From: Acanthosepion pharaonis
Lineage: Eukaryota > Mollusca > Cephalopoda > Sepiida > Sepiidae
Reading direction: 5' to 3'
DNA length: 64,000 nt
NCBI GenBank assembly: GCA_903632075.3
Contig: CAHIKZ030000130.1
Coordinates: 52,501 to 116,500, forward strand
In this document: positions 21,620 through 32,274 of the stretch, in pieces
Layout of the letters: each line of letters starts with the position of its first letter
Position numbering within the stretch: position 1 is the first letter of the stretch
The notes under the pieces: model-generated
The model's database searches: none
What the model was told of the DNA's origin: nothing
The model's input: only the letters and a program-made list of their open reading frames with translations
Made by a program: the position numbers and the translations under genes

Positions 21620-22780
21620 TCAGCAGATGAAGATTGCATCATGCATGAAATTGAGAGTCATGTTAGCAGCAAAGAATAATATGTATATTTATAAATATAT
21701 GATTAATGGGACAAACTTGAAGTATATGAAGTCATTTACATATTTACGAAACAAGATGAATGCAACTGCATCTATTGATAATGAAATAACAAATTTTTAT
21801 TCCCTTATTAAAAAGTGATTATCTGTTTTTTCTTTTCAGTATTATTTCTAATGTGGAAAAAGTACATATCAAATATAAATAGACAGATTTATGAACTGGC
21901 AAAATTCAAGTCCAACTTAGTAAATACACTTTTTTTCTGTCTGTCTCTCTCTATATATATATAGCATATATGGGGCAGTGTTTGATCTAATAAAAAAGAG
22001 CAATTAAGTATATATTTTCAACATATATAGAAATTTTTAATTTTCTTCCATTTAATTATTACATAGACATTTACATATTTAGGAAGCAAGATGAATGCAA
22101 CTGCATCCATTGATGATGAAATAACAAATTGAGTCGCCAAAGCTACAAATGCATTTAGGAAGTATCATCACCAACTACGGAATGAGAGAGATATCAAATT
22201 GGACACCAAAATACGGTTTACAGAGTAGCCATTTCGACTACACTGTTGTACAGCTCAAAATCATGGACCCTATATAGGTCCCATATCAGTCAGCAGGATG
22301 TCTTCCATAAAAATTGTCTGCATGGTCTGTGGCTATACTTTTGACAATATTCGATGCTGATCTTCTTGTAAAATGCAACAGTGGTGGAATTAGGACTTTC
22401 CTGTGTGCGGTCACAACTTTGCTGTGCTGTTCGTGTTGCAAGGGTGAGTGACTGCAGAATATCTATGGTCCTCCTCATGTATAGTCAGCTTAACAGTGAA
22501 GGACTGTTGGATTTACTGTGGCTTATGTATAAAGACAAGCTAAAGAATAACCTCTCAGCTGTTAATGTTTCTCATACTAACTTTGAGCAAGCTGCTCCAG
22601 CTAGAAATAGCTGAAGATATTTGTGCCAGAATTGTATCAGAAAGTTTTGAAATCAGTCGATTGATTGGCTAAGAGACAAAAAAAACAATGGCAAAAAGCA
22701 TCAGCAAATATTCCTGTTGCTATGTCCTTAGATCTTCACTTTGACACAATATGTGGACTTGCAGTATCTGTCTATATTTC
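21620..22780 (+). pseudogene. RTE-like LINE reverse transcriptase C-terminal relic
   Basis: Pieces in order: KMKIASCMKLRVMLAA, then INGTNLKYMKSFTYL with MNATASID(N/D)E (the usual GxxLExVxxFxYLGS segment after the RT domain), AKATNAF..., HQLRNERDIKLDTKI, SHISQQDVFHKNCL, a long open part CAVRVARVSDCRI (corresponding to WAGHVARM.D.RI) and LLDLLWLMYKDKLKNNLSAVN, and PARNS*RYLCQNC. It is broken by stops, and the FTYL...TASID piece occurs twice (21.7 and 22.08 kb). A mirror copy lies at 56.12-56.96 kb. Confidence 0.75.
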
Positions 22781-23290
22781 TGAGATGTATTATATACACT
22801 ATTTACATTATTTGGACTATTGCCCTTATCTTTGTTGTCATATTTATCACAATTTTTCAGCCAATGTACACTTTGGCCTTCTTCAGGTGGTTGGAATTTA
22901 GAACTGAACTCTTTATTTCATTCATATTGCAATATGAGCACTGGTAAAAAATCGTTGTTGAAGACATTAAGTTTATAAGTCCCAGAGATTCATACACAGA
23001 TGTCCTTAAGAACACAACACAGTGGATAAAGGCATTGGTTAGATCCAGTGACAGGACACAAAGAGTTGTGAGTTCAATACCTGGTTAAGGCAGTGGAGAA
23101 CTTGGAGAGCTGAATTAACAGGAGATAACTGATATCCATGAGACATGGCACATGGAACTAGAACAGTCTACCCCAGCAAGTGAATAAAGAGTTCAGTTTG
23201 ACATTCCAGCCACCTGAAGAAGGCTGAAACATTGTGATAAATATGGCAACAAAGATGAGGACAATAATCTACGGAGGTCTTCAAGAACAT
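22740..23290 (+). mobile_element. PLE 3' module with embedded tRNA-like unit (copy 1)
   Basis: An inverted partial module (22,780-22,940; CTTCAGGTGGTTGGAAT) faces a direct one (23,170-23,285; CACCTGAAGAAGGCTGAAACA...AACAAAGATGAGGACAATA). Between them is a tRNA-like unit: ACAGTGGATAAAGGCATTGG and GAGTTCAATACCTGG at about 23,010-23,085. The layout equals that at 28.8, 48.2, 55.8 and 62.5 kb. Confidence 0.65.
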
Positions 23291-23597
23291 GAAAGGCACC
23301 AACAAAATATGAAGATTTTGTTATGCAAGTGAAATATTCTTCTCCTTCCTACAGGAGGGTAGAGTATTATGGAAATGAACATAATTCATTTATGGAAATT
23401 CTTCTTTATGCAAACTAATGTTTTGTATCTAAATTTCTTGTATGTAAATGTACATTTGTTTTTCTTTATAAATTGTACTCTGAGGACAGTGACATTATAT
23501 GGAGAGACATTGTTAACATTGTTCTGTTTTGTTATTTTTTTCTTAAGGTTATTGCTGTCTCATTTTCATACTATTTTGAATTGCATTCAAAATTCAT

Positions 23598-23598
23598 A

Positions 23599-23643
<45 letters not shown>
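23598..23643. repeat. (CA)n(TA)n microsatellite
   Basis: CA run passing into a TA run; the mirror is at about 55,288-55,312. Confidence 0.95.
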
Positions 23644-23699
23644 AAATCCATTGACACCAATGTTCAGTGTAAGAGCCAACCAATATCGCATAGATAAAT

Positions 23700-23870
23700 T
23701 AACTGATACAAGATTTGTGAAAACTATCCCCATTGACTAAATAAAGTGTTTAGTTTGAAACATCCTGAAAGATTATGAAATATGATAGATACCTGAAGCT
23801 TATAGCCAAAATGTAACAATAACAACCAAGATGAGGACACTAGTACGAATACATTTAGTGTATCAATAAC
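23700..23870 (+). mobile_element. Diverged PLE 3'-module relic
   Basis: CATCCTGAAAGAT...CTGAAGCTTATAGCC..AAATGTAACAATAACAACCAAGATGAGGACACTAGTACGAAT parallels the PLE module (AACGTTGTAATAAATATGGCAACAAAGATGAGGACAATAGTCCGAAT). Older copies of the same segment are at 41.23-41.46, 55.04-55.26 and 63.83-64.00 kb, one per ZNF unit. Confidence 0.55.
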
Positions 23871-24499
23871 TGATTCTGATTAGTGTTCATTAGGGTGTTT
23901 ATTCTTCTTTCTCACTTTCAGTATAAAAACTGCTTTTTATGTGCAGGTACATAATACATGTTTTTTTTCTTTTAAAATCACACGCAAGCACATAAAAAAA
24001 AAAATACTGGAGTGCCTCAGTAACTGATTTGCATCTTCTATTTTTATTTTAAAAAATAATCATCTTTTTCCACTAATACGAATTTGTAAAAAAAAAATCT
24101 TTCTACTTTCTAGCAATGATGTTGCACGTTTTCCTTTTTTTTTTTATTATTATTATTCTGCTTGTCTTTCCAATGCAGACATTGTCTTACTTTTTTAAAA
24201 TGGCAAATTTTCATTTTAACACCCAAGCATCATTTACTGCTGAACTATTTTCTTTCATAAATTAGTACGCGTTTGCGTAAAGCGATTTTTTTTATACTTA
24301 ATTTAAGAAGAAAGTTAACTTTCAAATATATGTAAACTTCGACAAAAGAATAACAAAAGAAAAAAAACACCTAACCCTAATTTGAAAGTTAACTTTATTC
24401 TTTAAAAAAAAAAAAAAAAAAACACCTGAAAGTTAACTACAAGGAATTACTGTGAAGGGAGTAAATAGGCCCAAATTGTATACGTGCACCAACAAAATT

Positions 24500-24690
24500 C
24501 AGCACTTAATTACTTATCAATAAGCCGCTAATGGCCGACGAAAGACCAGGAAAAAGTCCGATTTTTTTCGGGTCATTAACATCCAAAAAGGTAGGTTTCT
24601 TTAATATCTAATTGTTGATTTGAGTTCAGCATATACATTTGCACGGAAATAAGACTATTTGGGAAAAATTTGAAGGGATATTAGCGCTCA
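24500..24690 (+). repeat. Unclassified repeat R (GGCCGACG / GAGTTCAG block)
   Basis: AATGGCCGACG, an AAAACGGTAGGTTT-like block, AATTGTTGATTTGAGTTCAG and TACATTTGCA. Similar blocks are at 25.86-26.04 kb (minus), 35.90-36.09 kb (plus) and 53.02-53.17 kb (plus). Non-coding; probably an unnamed transposon end. Confidence 0.5.
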
Positions 24691-25369
24691 GGTGTTGAAA
24701 TGAAAATATTCCCATAAAAAGCAATTGAAATTAAATATGTTTTATTGACTTTTTTTGTATGTTACATTTTAGAACTGATTTTTAGAAGTAGGTGGGTGAG
24801 CAATAAAAAAAAATACATTTGCTTTTCTCAAAGCCTTGTGCTTTTTTTTTAACTAATATAATCACTAACTAAACTGAATGCGACTGAATTTCTAGAGTTT
24901 TCATAAAATTAGTTATGGTGGGGTAATAAATATAAAAAAAAGAATTTCCATGACTTTAAAAAAAGAAAATATTTTTTAATAATTTCCATCATTTGTGAAT
25001 AGTTTCTGAAAGTTTCATTAACATCCGGCAATTATTTTTATTTTTGCAAGATTTTCCAAATTAATGGGTGTCATACGAAATAAAAAACGTGCTGAAAATT
25101 TATGTTAGTTTACTTTTACTAGTTCTCATGGAGGTACATATGGATGTACAAAAAAGAAATAATTCCGATATCTCGCTTTGACTGATTACAATTCAGTATC
25201 GGAAATTTAACCTAATTTTATCTCCTGTTAAGTCAGTTTTCGTATCTTGAAGGCAAGGTTTTCCGATCTATCGTTATGTATGGGTGTTTATCTTTATTTT
25301 CCTACATATTTTTTTTTTTTTTTACAGATACTTGTTAACTTTTTATATATAAAAAAAGAACCAATACTT

Positions 25370-25500
25370 ACCTCTGTAATTAAATGTGGGTTGATTTTTG
25401 TTTTAATTTTCAGGACTGGGCAGCATCATCAAATTGGTTTGATGCTTTGTTTAAACTGAAGTTTTGTAACGAGGACGTCGTTACACATGCTCCGTAAACA
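25370..25500 (+). other. Exon-like conserved block present in all three ZNF units
   Basis: After a pyrimidine-rich tract ending TTTTCAG, the frame reads DWAASSNWFDALFKLKFCNE before a stop. The same peptide is readable on the minus strand at 36.46-36.56 kb and 53.58-53.66 kb, with small changes. I do not recognise the family. The three copies are segmental duplicates, so conservation alone does not prove coding. It lies on the opposite strand from the local ZNF gene. Confidence 0.35.
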
Positions 25501-26439
25501 TTTACAAATATTAAATGGCTACTAAAAACCGGAACTTAGTTGACCCGAGGTCCGCATTGAATACTTTTTTTACTCACTACCTGTATTATTACCGTCAAAT
25601 TAAAATATAATATTTATAATGTATTAATTAATTTTAAAAACATTTTAAAATTTAATTAAAAATATGACAAACACATTATGATAAGATTAATTTTTTAAAG
25701 TAGAATTTAGAAAATGCGGAGCTAATGCGAAGCGGTTTTTCCGAAATGTGAGACTGTCACTATCTGGTGTTTACAAAAAAAAAAAAAAAATTGCCAAAGA
25801 TCAGAGAATAATCTGATTCAAACATTACTTATTTATTAATAATTGAATGTGGAACAAAAATTCCTGAAGATGTTTCGAGTCTCAATATGCAATAAAAATT
25901 TGCCTAATAGATGTACATTTACATTACAGACATCCTTAATTCGAAAATAGCAAAGAAATTTTGATAAAATCTACCGTTTTGGAGTTACCGACAATAGAAG
26001 TGAACACAAGATTAATTTCTGCTATTATGATGCGAGTGAATAACCACCCGCTTCATTTTGGTTACCACCGACGTGTACAAAAAAATATTAACCCCCCAAC
26101 ACGCACACATACATCATCATGGTGACCGCTGACGTGCATAACAGAAACAACCTATACACACACAGATCCCCATAACCATTCGAGTAAAAAAAGAAAAAGC
26201 TTATTTTACTTTTTACTAAAAATCTCATTTTTTATTTATTTATTTACTTGTGTGTCATGTAACCGGCTCATGAACATGTTTAATTCTATTAAGAAAATAT
26301 TTGGAGGTAAATTAATTTTGAACACAACAGTGTAGGCGTTGTAACAATTTTCACATATATTAACCAATCAAAATCGGAATTTTAGTCATAGCTTCTGCTG
26401 TAGCGGCTACGTGTTTATATTAATGATACTTCCATGTAC

Positions 26440-27330
26440 AGGATTCAAGTAATAATAACAACAGATCTAATTTGTTAACCAACAAATATATATTGAATAA
26501 AATACAACAACAAGCATGAAATAAAATCGTATTCACAATGTAGATTAAAGAGAAGGAAGTTATTTCCCTTTGACTGTAGATTGACTGTAATCAACCGTTT
26601 GAAGAAATTTCTCTTGTGAGATAAATGTTCCGAAATAATTGTTAGAGCAAAGTTTGCATGTAAAGAATGCATAACACGAAGAAATACAATTGCTTGGTAT
26701 GTGTTATGAATAAACTGGTTTGACTCAACAAAGTTCTGGCAAATTGTCCTTGGCGAAAGTTACAGAGAGAAAATGTAAGGTTGTAGTTACGAAATTCTGT
26801 GTCTGTGTGTGCGTTGAGCAAGATCGTGGATTTGTGTTGACCTTACTGGATCTTACTGGCGACTTGCGAAAAGTCGCCCCTTTTAAGGAAAAAAGGTAGG
26901 TTCCCACGGAACTGCGGGAAAACTTGATCTTGCATTAAAATATGTGATTGCATAAAAATTAACCAATCACTACACTCGTACTAAACAGAATAGGTAAGTA
27001 TGCTCAGAACCAAAAGATGCAAAGGAACGACTGCGATGGCTAAATTGTCCTATACAAAGGCAGTAGTAATTTATTAGCCAATCGCATGCGAATAAAATGG
27101 CTTGGAGTGTATGTGGGTGTGAAAAACATAGCAATCTCTATAATGTGATCCATTTGACGTTCAGCTTGCACAAAGTTTGTTGTCAAGAGAAATATTACAT
27201 GAAAAATGAATTGCAGTATTTTACAACCAATAGAATGCACTGAGTCAAAATAATATTATAATTAGGTAGAAGTTGAATGCTAAAACCCCATAGAGGTTGA
27301 TATGCCACTATGTGGAAATTGACTCAACTT
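26440..27330. other. Non-coding part of left arm, no gene recognised
   Basis: Nearly identical by eye to 49,660-50,556 in reverse. A GC-richer stretch (26,820-26,930) with GGCGACTTGCGAAAAGTCGCC (inverted halves GGCGACTT and AAGTCGCC) looks like an LTR or promoter remnant. No convincing protein. Confidence 0.5.
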
Positions 27331-27659
27331 TCCCCACATGAAAATATTAAAGTTAAAGAAGACAGATTTGATAAAAGCAACAACGGCTTCATGAATTGCA
27401 TTATAGAAATATTATGTATATGATTTATTTTGAAGTAAAACTAATGAAAATAAACTTGTATTTAACAACAAAATTGTAGCGAACATTTATACACATGTGT
27501 AGGGATTAGAATGGCCTAACAAATTTATATTTACGCAAAACACTACAAAATATGAAACAACAAAAAAAACATCCAAGAAGAAAAGTTGAATAAAGAAATG
27601 AAATTTATTTATGCACTAGCAGCATATGGCACGTTGCCCTATTTCTGTGGGTGAAAGTC

Positions 27660-27667
<8 letters not shown>

Positions 27668-27716
<49 letters not shown>
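27668..27716. repeat. (TA)n microsatellite
   Basis: Long TA run; another at 27,925-27,984 ends exactly at the helentron-like terminus. Confidence 0.95.
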
Positions 27717-27717
<1 letters not shown>

Positions 27718-27719
<2 letters not shown>

Positions 27720-27818
27720 GTTGGATAGATGTGAGGTTGTGACCCTGGGTTTCACGCTTTAGCGATCGTCAGACAAACCCAGGGTCACAAACTCACATCT
27801 ATCCAACCAAATATGTTA
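27718..27818 (-). ncRNA. Long hairpin with hammerhead-like core (PLE end)
   Basis: Arms of about 36 bp (GGTTGGATAGATGTGAGGTT...GACCCTGGGTTT and the complement) flank a short centre. Read on the minus strand: CTGACGA (canonical CUGANGA), T, CGC-TAAA-GCG, T, GAAA, a short stem III ACC-CAG-GGT, and a GUC cleavage triplet, followed by ACAACCTCACATC. The 5' strand of stem I is displaced by a 14-bp duplicated piece. The 7.96-8.01 kb sequence is a decayed relative. This is the best core match in the window for the two invariant boxes and the cleavage triplet. Confidence 0.5.
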
Positions 27819-27920
27819 GCTCTATCTCTGATATTGAGCGCTTTGTAATAAGTACTATTATATATAATATATAAATAATTATACATATATATATTTATTT
27901 ATATGTATATACACTTTTCA

Positions 27921-27984
<64 letters not shown>

Positions 27985-27986
<2 letters not shown>

Positions 27987-28647
27987 TAGCAGCATGGCCC
28001 GGCGTTGCCCGTGCTTGGTTTAAAAATCGTACGACTCATACAGCTATCGCTATCACTTGACTTAAAATATTTTTGCCCTTCCTTGCCTCTAAAGGAGTGT
28101 CCTTTGCCGTGTTGATGTTGCTACATGCCTTATTGAATCTGTTACGAAAAAAGAACTAAACAATATGAACAGAGAACGATCAGCTTTAAAAAAGGACTCG
28201 TAACTGGAAAAACCGAATGAAAAAAGAATGTTAACAACAAATACCTTTTCACACCCAACACAGTTCTGCGGAATCAGAATCAACGTTGGGTTTAAGCAAG
28301 CGAATGAGCCAATTGAAGTAAAGTGCCATGCAGATTTAAACTTTTCCCACTTGTGACGAAAGCAGCTATCGATTTTTTTTTGCATGCTAGTTAACATTCG
28401 TATCAGTCAGCTGTTGGCTCTCACGCTGGCCAATAGAATCTTCCTGCCTATTCGTGGCAGCCACTCTGGCCAGTACAAAATGGCTGCAAACTGCATGAAA
28501 ATTGCTGTAGAAGCATGAAAAAATCGATTATTTCCACTATCGATGGGAGTTGAGAAATGCAAAGTCGGTCTTGGCCTTCCCACTAACTTGGAGCATGTGC
28601 ATGTAAATTTTGCTGCAAATCCGTCGAAAATTGCGGCCGTGCATTCG

Positions 28648-28684
<37 letters not shown>

Positions 28685-28710
28685 TCCTGCCTTTTATAGA
28701 TAGAGATAAC
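27985..28710 (-). mobile_element. Helentron-like non-autonomous element (HINE), left-arm copy
   Basis: Minus strand: a start with TCTATCTATAAAAGGCAGGAT, a GTGTGTGT tract, ACGAATGCACGGCCGCAATT and GACGGATTTGCAGCAAAATT, and an end with GGGCAACGCCGGGCC..GCTGCTAGT. The TATAAAAGG/GTGTGT start and the CGGGCAACGCCGGG..CTAG end are those of helentron-type Helitrons and their HINE derivatives. It has no Rep/helicase coding. A second CTAG-type end (GGGCAACG...GCTAG) lies in the mirror at 49.35 kb, so elements may be nested. Confidence 0.65.
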
Positions 28711-28799
28711 AACATTTGTAAAGACAGTAATTCAGTCAACTTACAGATTTAGTTGAAGTATGTATTTGTTACTTGGAAATGTTTTTTATAGTTTAAGTT

Positions 28800-29372
28800 G
28801 ATTAAGTAAATGGAATTTATATATCTGTCTATATTTCTGAGATGAGGTATTATGTACATCATTCGGACTATTGTCCTCATCTTTGTTGCCATATTTATTA
28901 CAACGTTTCGGCCGTTGTACGCTCCGGCCTTCTTCAGGTGGTTGGAATGTCGAACTGAACCCTTTTATTCGCTCACTGGGGTAGACTGTTCTAGTTCCAC
29001 GTGTCATGTTTAATGGATGTCAATTATCAGTTATCTCCTGTTAATTTCCGTCTGAAAGTTCTCCACTGCCTTAACCGGGTATTGAACTCAAAGTCTTTAG
29101 GTCCTGTCACTGGATCTAACCAACGCCTTTATCCACTGTGCCATGTGTTCTTGAGAACGTGTCATGTTTAATGGATCTCAGAGGACATCTGTATATGAAT
29201 TTCTGGGTATTATAAACCTAATGTCTTCAGCAACCATTTTTACCAGTGCTCATATTGCAATTTTTTGCTGTTATCATTGCATGTTTTTTTTACCAGAGCT
29301 CATAATAAGGAGTGCCAGAGAAAAGTGATAATAACAACAAACGTCCGAAACGTTGTAATAAATATGGCGTTT
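28800..29372 (-). mobile_element. PLE 3' module with tRNA-like unit (copy 2)
   Basis: Minus strand order: CATGGCACAGTGGATAAAGG (A box) and AGTTCAATACCCGG (B box) at about 29,080-29,150, then GGAACTAGAACAGTCTACCCC, then CACCTGAAGAAGGCCGGAGC..CGGCCGAAACGTTGTAATAA, then AGATGAGGACAATAGTCCGA. At 29,300-29,365 an inverted end fuses a PLE ORF-tail remnant (AATAAGGAGTGCCAGAGAAAA, also seen after the 62.0 kb ORF) to CCGAAACGTTGTAATAAA. Confidence 0.7.
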
Positions 29373-29375
29373 GGA

Positions 29376-30130
29376 TAGCAAATGGTCTACCGTAGAAAAA
29401 AATGGCAACCTAGTGCGAGGAAAAAGTCTGCCTCGTCAGTCATGTATCGAAAGAGACATGATCACCCAAGCGTGTATCACGTATGGCACATAATTGACTT
29501 CAAGAGGCACAGTGGAGTAATGGATAGTGGCTCAGATTGAGGAATCGGAGAGCCGAGTGTGAATTCCAGTCGAATCCATTACATTCTGTTGTGGATTCCG
29601 AGATGAAAATCGGTCTCCAATGAATGACAAACGCAAGAATTAAATATAAGAAATAAAATGTATTTACACAATAATACAAAGGGTAATACTGTTAGTAAAT
29701 CCAGGAACGCGGTTAGTAGCAATAACATATAGATATATACAGTCTCGAAGTAGGACTTCCTTAGAGTCTGCGTGCTTGTAACTGACTTCTACAAGCGGTT
29801 ACCTCACATTTATTACTCTACCTCCAACTCAATCTCAGTCTTAGTCTTCTTACTATCTCTATTCTGACTGACTCTGGGTAATTAGCGGCAGCAGTCCAAG
29901 TAACACTGTGGTCGAGTCCACTTATATGAAAAAGGGGAGGACCCCATAACACATTCACTTACGTGTTAATACCCTTGGGAATGGTATGAATCCCCTTCTT
30001 CTCCCTCCAGCTATGGGTAAATAGTAGGACAGACCGGGTTCTATCGCCTTGGATGGCAACTGGTCTACCGCAGAAAGAAATGGCAACCTACTTCGGCGAA
30101 AAAATCTGCCTCGTCAGTCATGTATCGAAA
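29376..30130 (+). repeat. tRNA-derived SINE region interrupted by a solo LTR
   Basis: Module M (GGTCTACCGTAGAAA...GCCTCGTCAGTCATGTATCG) at 29,376-29,500 leads into a tRNA-like part (GGCACAGTGGAGTAATGGATAG, GAGAGCCGAGTGTGAATTCC) at 29,502-29,578. After the LTR comes the tail (TTAATACCCTTGGGAATGG, CTTCTTCTCCCTCCAGCTATGGG) at 29,957-30,020, then another module M. The same tRNA body and tail follow a 5S head at 13.3 kb. The mirror is at 47.2-47.95 kb. Confidence 0.6.
29587..29951. mobile_element. Solo LTR, 365 bp, left-arm copy
   Basis: TGTTGTGGATTCC at one end and GACCCCATAACA at the other (TGTT...AACA), flanked on both sides by the 5-bp duplication CATTC (29,582-29,586 and 29,952-29,956). It splits a SINE. 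The same insertion with the same target duplication (GAATG in the mirror) is at 47,369-47,734. No internal retrotransposon genes remain. Confidence 0.85.
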
Positions 30131-30436
30131 GATACGTGATCGCCTAAACGTGTATCGCGTATAATGACACATAACTGAGTTGTTGAATGCCCGATGCCAA
30201 TATTGCCATTCTTTTTCAGCTGTTCGTAAATTGGGATCTTGATTAAATTTCCCCGGGCTTTACTTGTTGTATGATTTATAATGAATAAAACCTAAGTCGT
30301 CAAATAAGTTTCTGTTTTGTTATTCGCCACAATTTAGTCACCATAAATCGCGCAACGAACCAGTGGCGTACCGAGAGTAAACTTCTCGAGAGCCACTCTC
30401 TGCGGCTTCTCGGTCTCACGTTGACTGCTGACCTGA

Positions 30437-30987
30437 GATAGAATAAATACATTGAGTCAATTGCTTCGTCCACCGCAAGGAAAGTTGGCTCTCTGAGCCG
30501 CGCCAGGAAATTTTTCTCCCCGGAGTCGATCCTCCAGATCTACATATCAACAATTCGCCCTTGCATGGAGTATTGCTGCCATATATGGTCTGGCGCCCCT
30601 TCTGTTTGCCTCGGGGTTCTTGATAGGCTCCAGAGGCGGATTTGCAATGTAGTTGACCCTGCTCTGGCGTCTCGTCTACAGTCACTTTCTCACAGACGCG
30701 CCGTCGCCTCCCTCTGCCTGTTCTACAAATACTTTCATGGAAATTGCTCCGAGGAGCTGCATTCGCTGGTTCCCAGACGTCATGAGTTCCAGCGCCCTAC
30801 GAGGCTGACATCCCGCTCTCACCCTTTTACTGTCGAAACTCCTAAATGTAGCCGCCTCTTCTACTCTAATAGCTTCATGTCTCGCACCTCTCGCCTGTGG
30901 AACTCTCTTCCCTATTCCAGTTTCCCTGAGAGCTATAATCTCCAGCTATTCAAGTGTAATGTCAATCGACATCTCCAGTTGCCTTGA
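30437..30987 (+). pseudogene. CR1/Jockey-type LINE, C-terminal end
   Basis: The frame reads ...KYIESIASSTARKVGSLSRA, FFSPESILQIYISTIRPCME, YCCHIWSGAPS...LDRLQRRICN, CLFYKYFHGNCSEELHSLVP, then SRTSRLWNSLPYSSFPESYN and LQLFKCNVNRHL before a stop. This is the region after the RT domain of CR1/Jockey-superfamily LINEs (IRPxLEY..xxW, LxxLQRRxxxxV, RLWNSLP..FP..YNLQxFKxxVxxxL). It is 5' truncated and has no intact RT. GC content is higher than the surroundings, so it is a relatively young insertion. Confidence 0.8.
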
Positions 30988-31396
30988 TCTATCCACTACT
31001 CTTCTCTTCATCCTTTCTTCTATCACTCCTATCTGATCTTGCTCTACATTTTCTGTAACCCCTTGCGTCCTAGTGGCTTCCCGCCTTGCTTGGGGTGAAA
31101 TGCTTAAAAAACAAAAAAAAGTCACCCGGGGCGGTCTGCTCAAATGTCACCCCAATGACCCCCATTCACCCTATGCTGAATGGTTAGCTGTAGCTAAATT
31201 TTCATGCATGCTCTACCTCTACTTTACTCTACTGACCGGTACGTTACTGTTTTACATGTATGATCCAAGACAAAATCCAATACCACAAAATAATCAGTTC
31301 AAATCAAAAGATTTTTAAAATGCAACTGTTCACTTTCAGAACAACTAAATACAAAACACGGCAATACACAAAAGAATGACATTCGATACTATGGTC

Positions 31397-31535
31397 TTAG
31401 AATGAATGTTTTCTTGTTTTCATTGTGGCAAACTGGTCAATGACATCGTCACAATCTGTTTGTCTTGTAAGCTCGTTTTCAATGGACAGCACAGCCAGAT
31501 CCGACAGTCTCGACTGGCTCATGGTTGACGTAATT
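31397..31535 (-). pseudogene. hAT transposase C-terminal fragment (ZMYM/THAP12-like)
   Basis: The minus strand reads TMSQSRLSDLAVLSIENELT, then DCDDVIDQFATMKTRKHSF and a stop. It matches the end of hAT dimerisation domains (M..RL..LALLSIE.....D.DDVID.FA..K.RK). An in-frame stop lies just upstream. It differs in type from the ZBED5-like hAT relics. Confidence 0.65.
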
Positions 31536-31869
31536 TTCTGTTGCTAATTTTCCGGTGTCCAATTTTTCGTTGCATCATTTTCTGGGTACCATTTAATTAT
31601 CAATGATGTTTGAAAGTATTTTTCTTGACAAAAATGTTCTATTTAATTTTTAAGCATTTTTCGGAACATTGTAATGTAAATCAACTGCATTCTTTTAAAG
31701 GTTACCTAGAGAATTTATGCAAAGTTTATTTTTTTGTTTTTCTTTATACAAGTAAAATAAATTTACATCGTATTTTGATGTTATAATGATTTTAGTTTTA
31801 GTGATAATTTAAAAACAATAAATATTTATCATTAGTACCAATAATGGAAAATTAAGTTAAAAATTTAAA

Positions 31870-31980
31870 AGAATCGTTTTTGGAATCGGAAAATAGGCAC
31901 AAATTTTTCCGATACTGTTTCCGATACTCCAAAAAGTTCCGATTTTCCGATTCTCGATTCCGATTAATCGTCCCAACACT
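31870..31980 (-). mobile_element. hAT-like terminal segment
   Basis: Minus strand: AGTGTTGGGACGATTAATCG, then GAATCGAGAATCGGAAAATC and GGAGTATCGGAAACAGTATCGG. A CAGTGTTGGGA-type end with serial CGATT/CGGAA motifs is typical of hAT elements and their MITEs. No opposite end was found with confidence, though the hAT C-terminus at 31.4 kb is near. Confidence 0.5.
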
Positions 31981-32274
31981 AGTAGATATATTCAAAAGTA
32001 TATCGCTCACTCAATGGAAAATTGTATCTCAGCGAATTGATACACAGGCAAGACTGAAATTGTTGCACTTTTGGCTTCGTATTTCGCTTTGTTATTATTA
32101 ATGATGCAGAGTTAAAACACCATATCATCCGATAAAATGTTACAACAATGTCTCTTGTTAGTAACCAAGATTGTAGCAACTGAAACACATGAAAGCTGAA
32201 AACATTGCTATTTTTCCTACTCACAAATTTCCCGACAATTTATTTGAAAATTTCTGACGGGAGGGGAAATAAAT

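Larger units (their letters stand above)
17537..30130. repeat. Left arm of large inverted segmental duplication
   Basis: Matched in opposite orientation by 47,200-61,710. Landmarks in mirrored order: GGTGCTACCACCCAGGGTCAG (17.57 / 61.67 kb), the ZNF gene, a LINE relic (19.86 / 58.9 kb), a 21-bp repeat (20.65 / 58.1 kb), an RTE-like LINE (21.6 / 56.9 kb), a PLE module (23.0 / 55.8 kb), CA/TA tracts (23.6 / 55.3 kb), a helentron-like element (28.0-28.7 / 48.55-49.3 kb), a PLE module (28.9 / 48.4 kb) and a solo LTR (29.6 / 47.4 kb). The left arm lacks the 2.05-kb insertion present at 50.56 kb. Confidence 0.9.

Noticed and set aside
24364..24380. Telomere-like CCTAACCCTAA
   Set aside because: A single short occurrence with no array.
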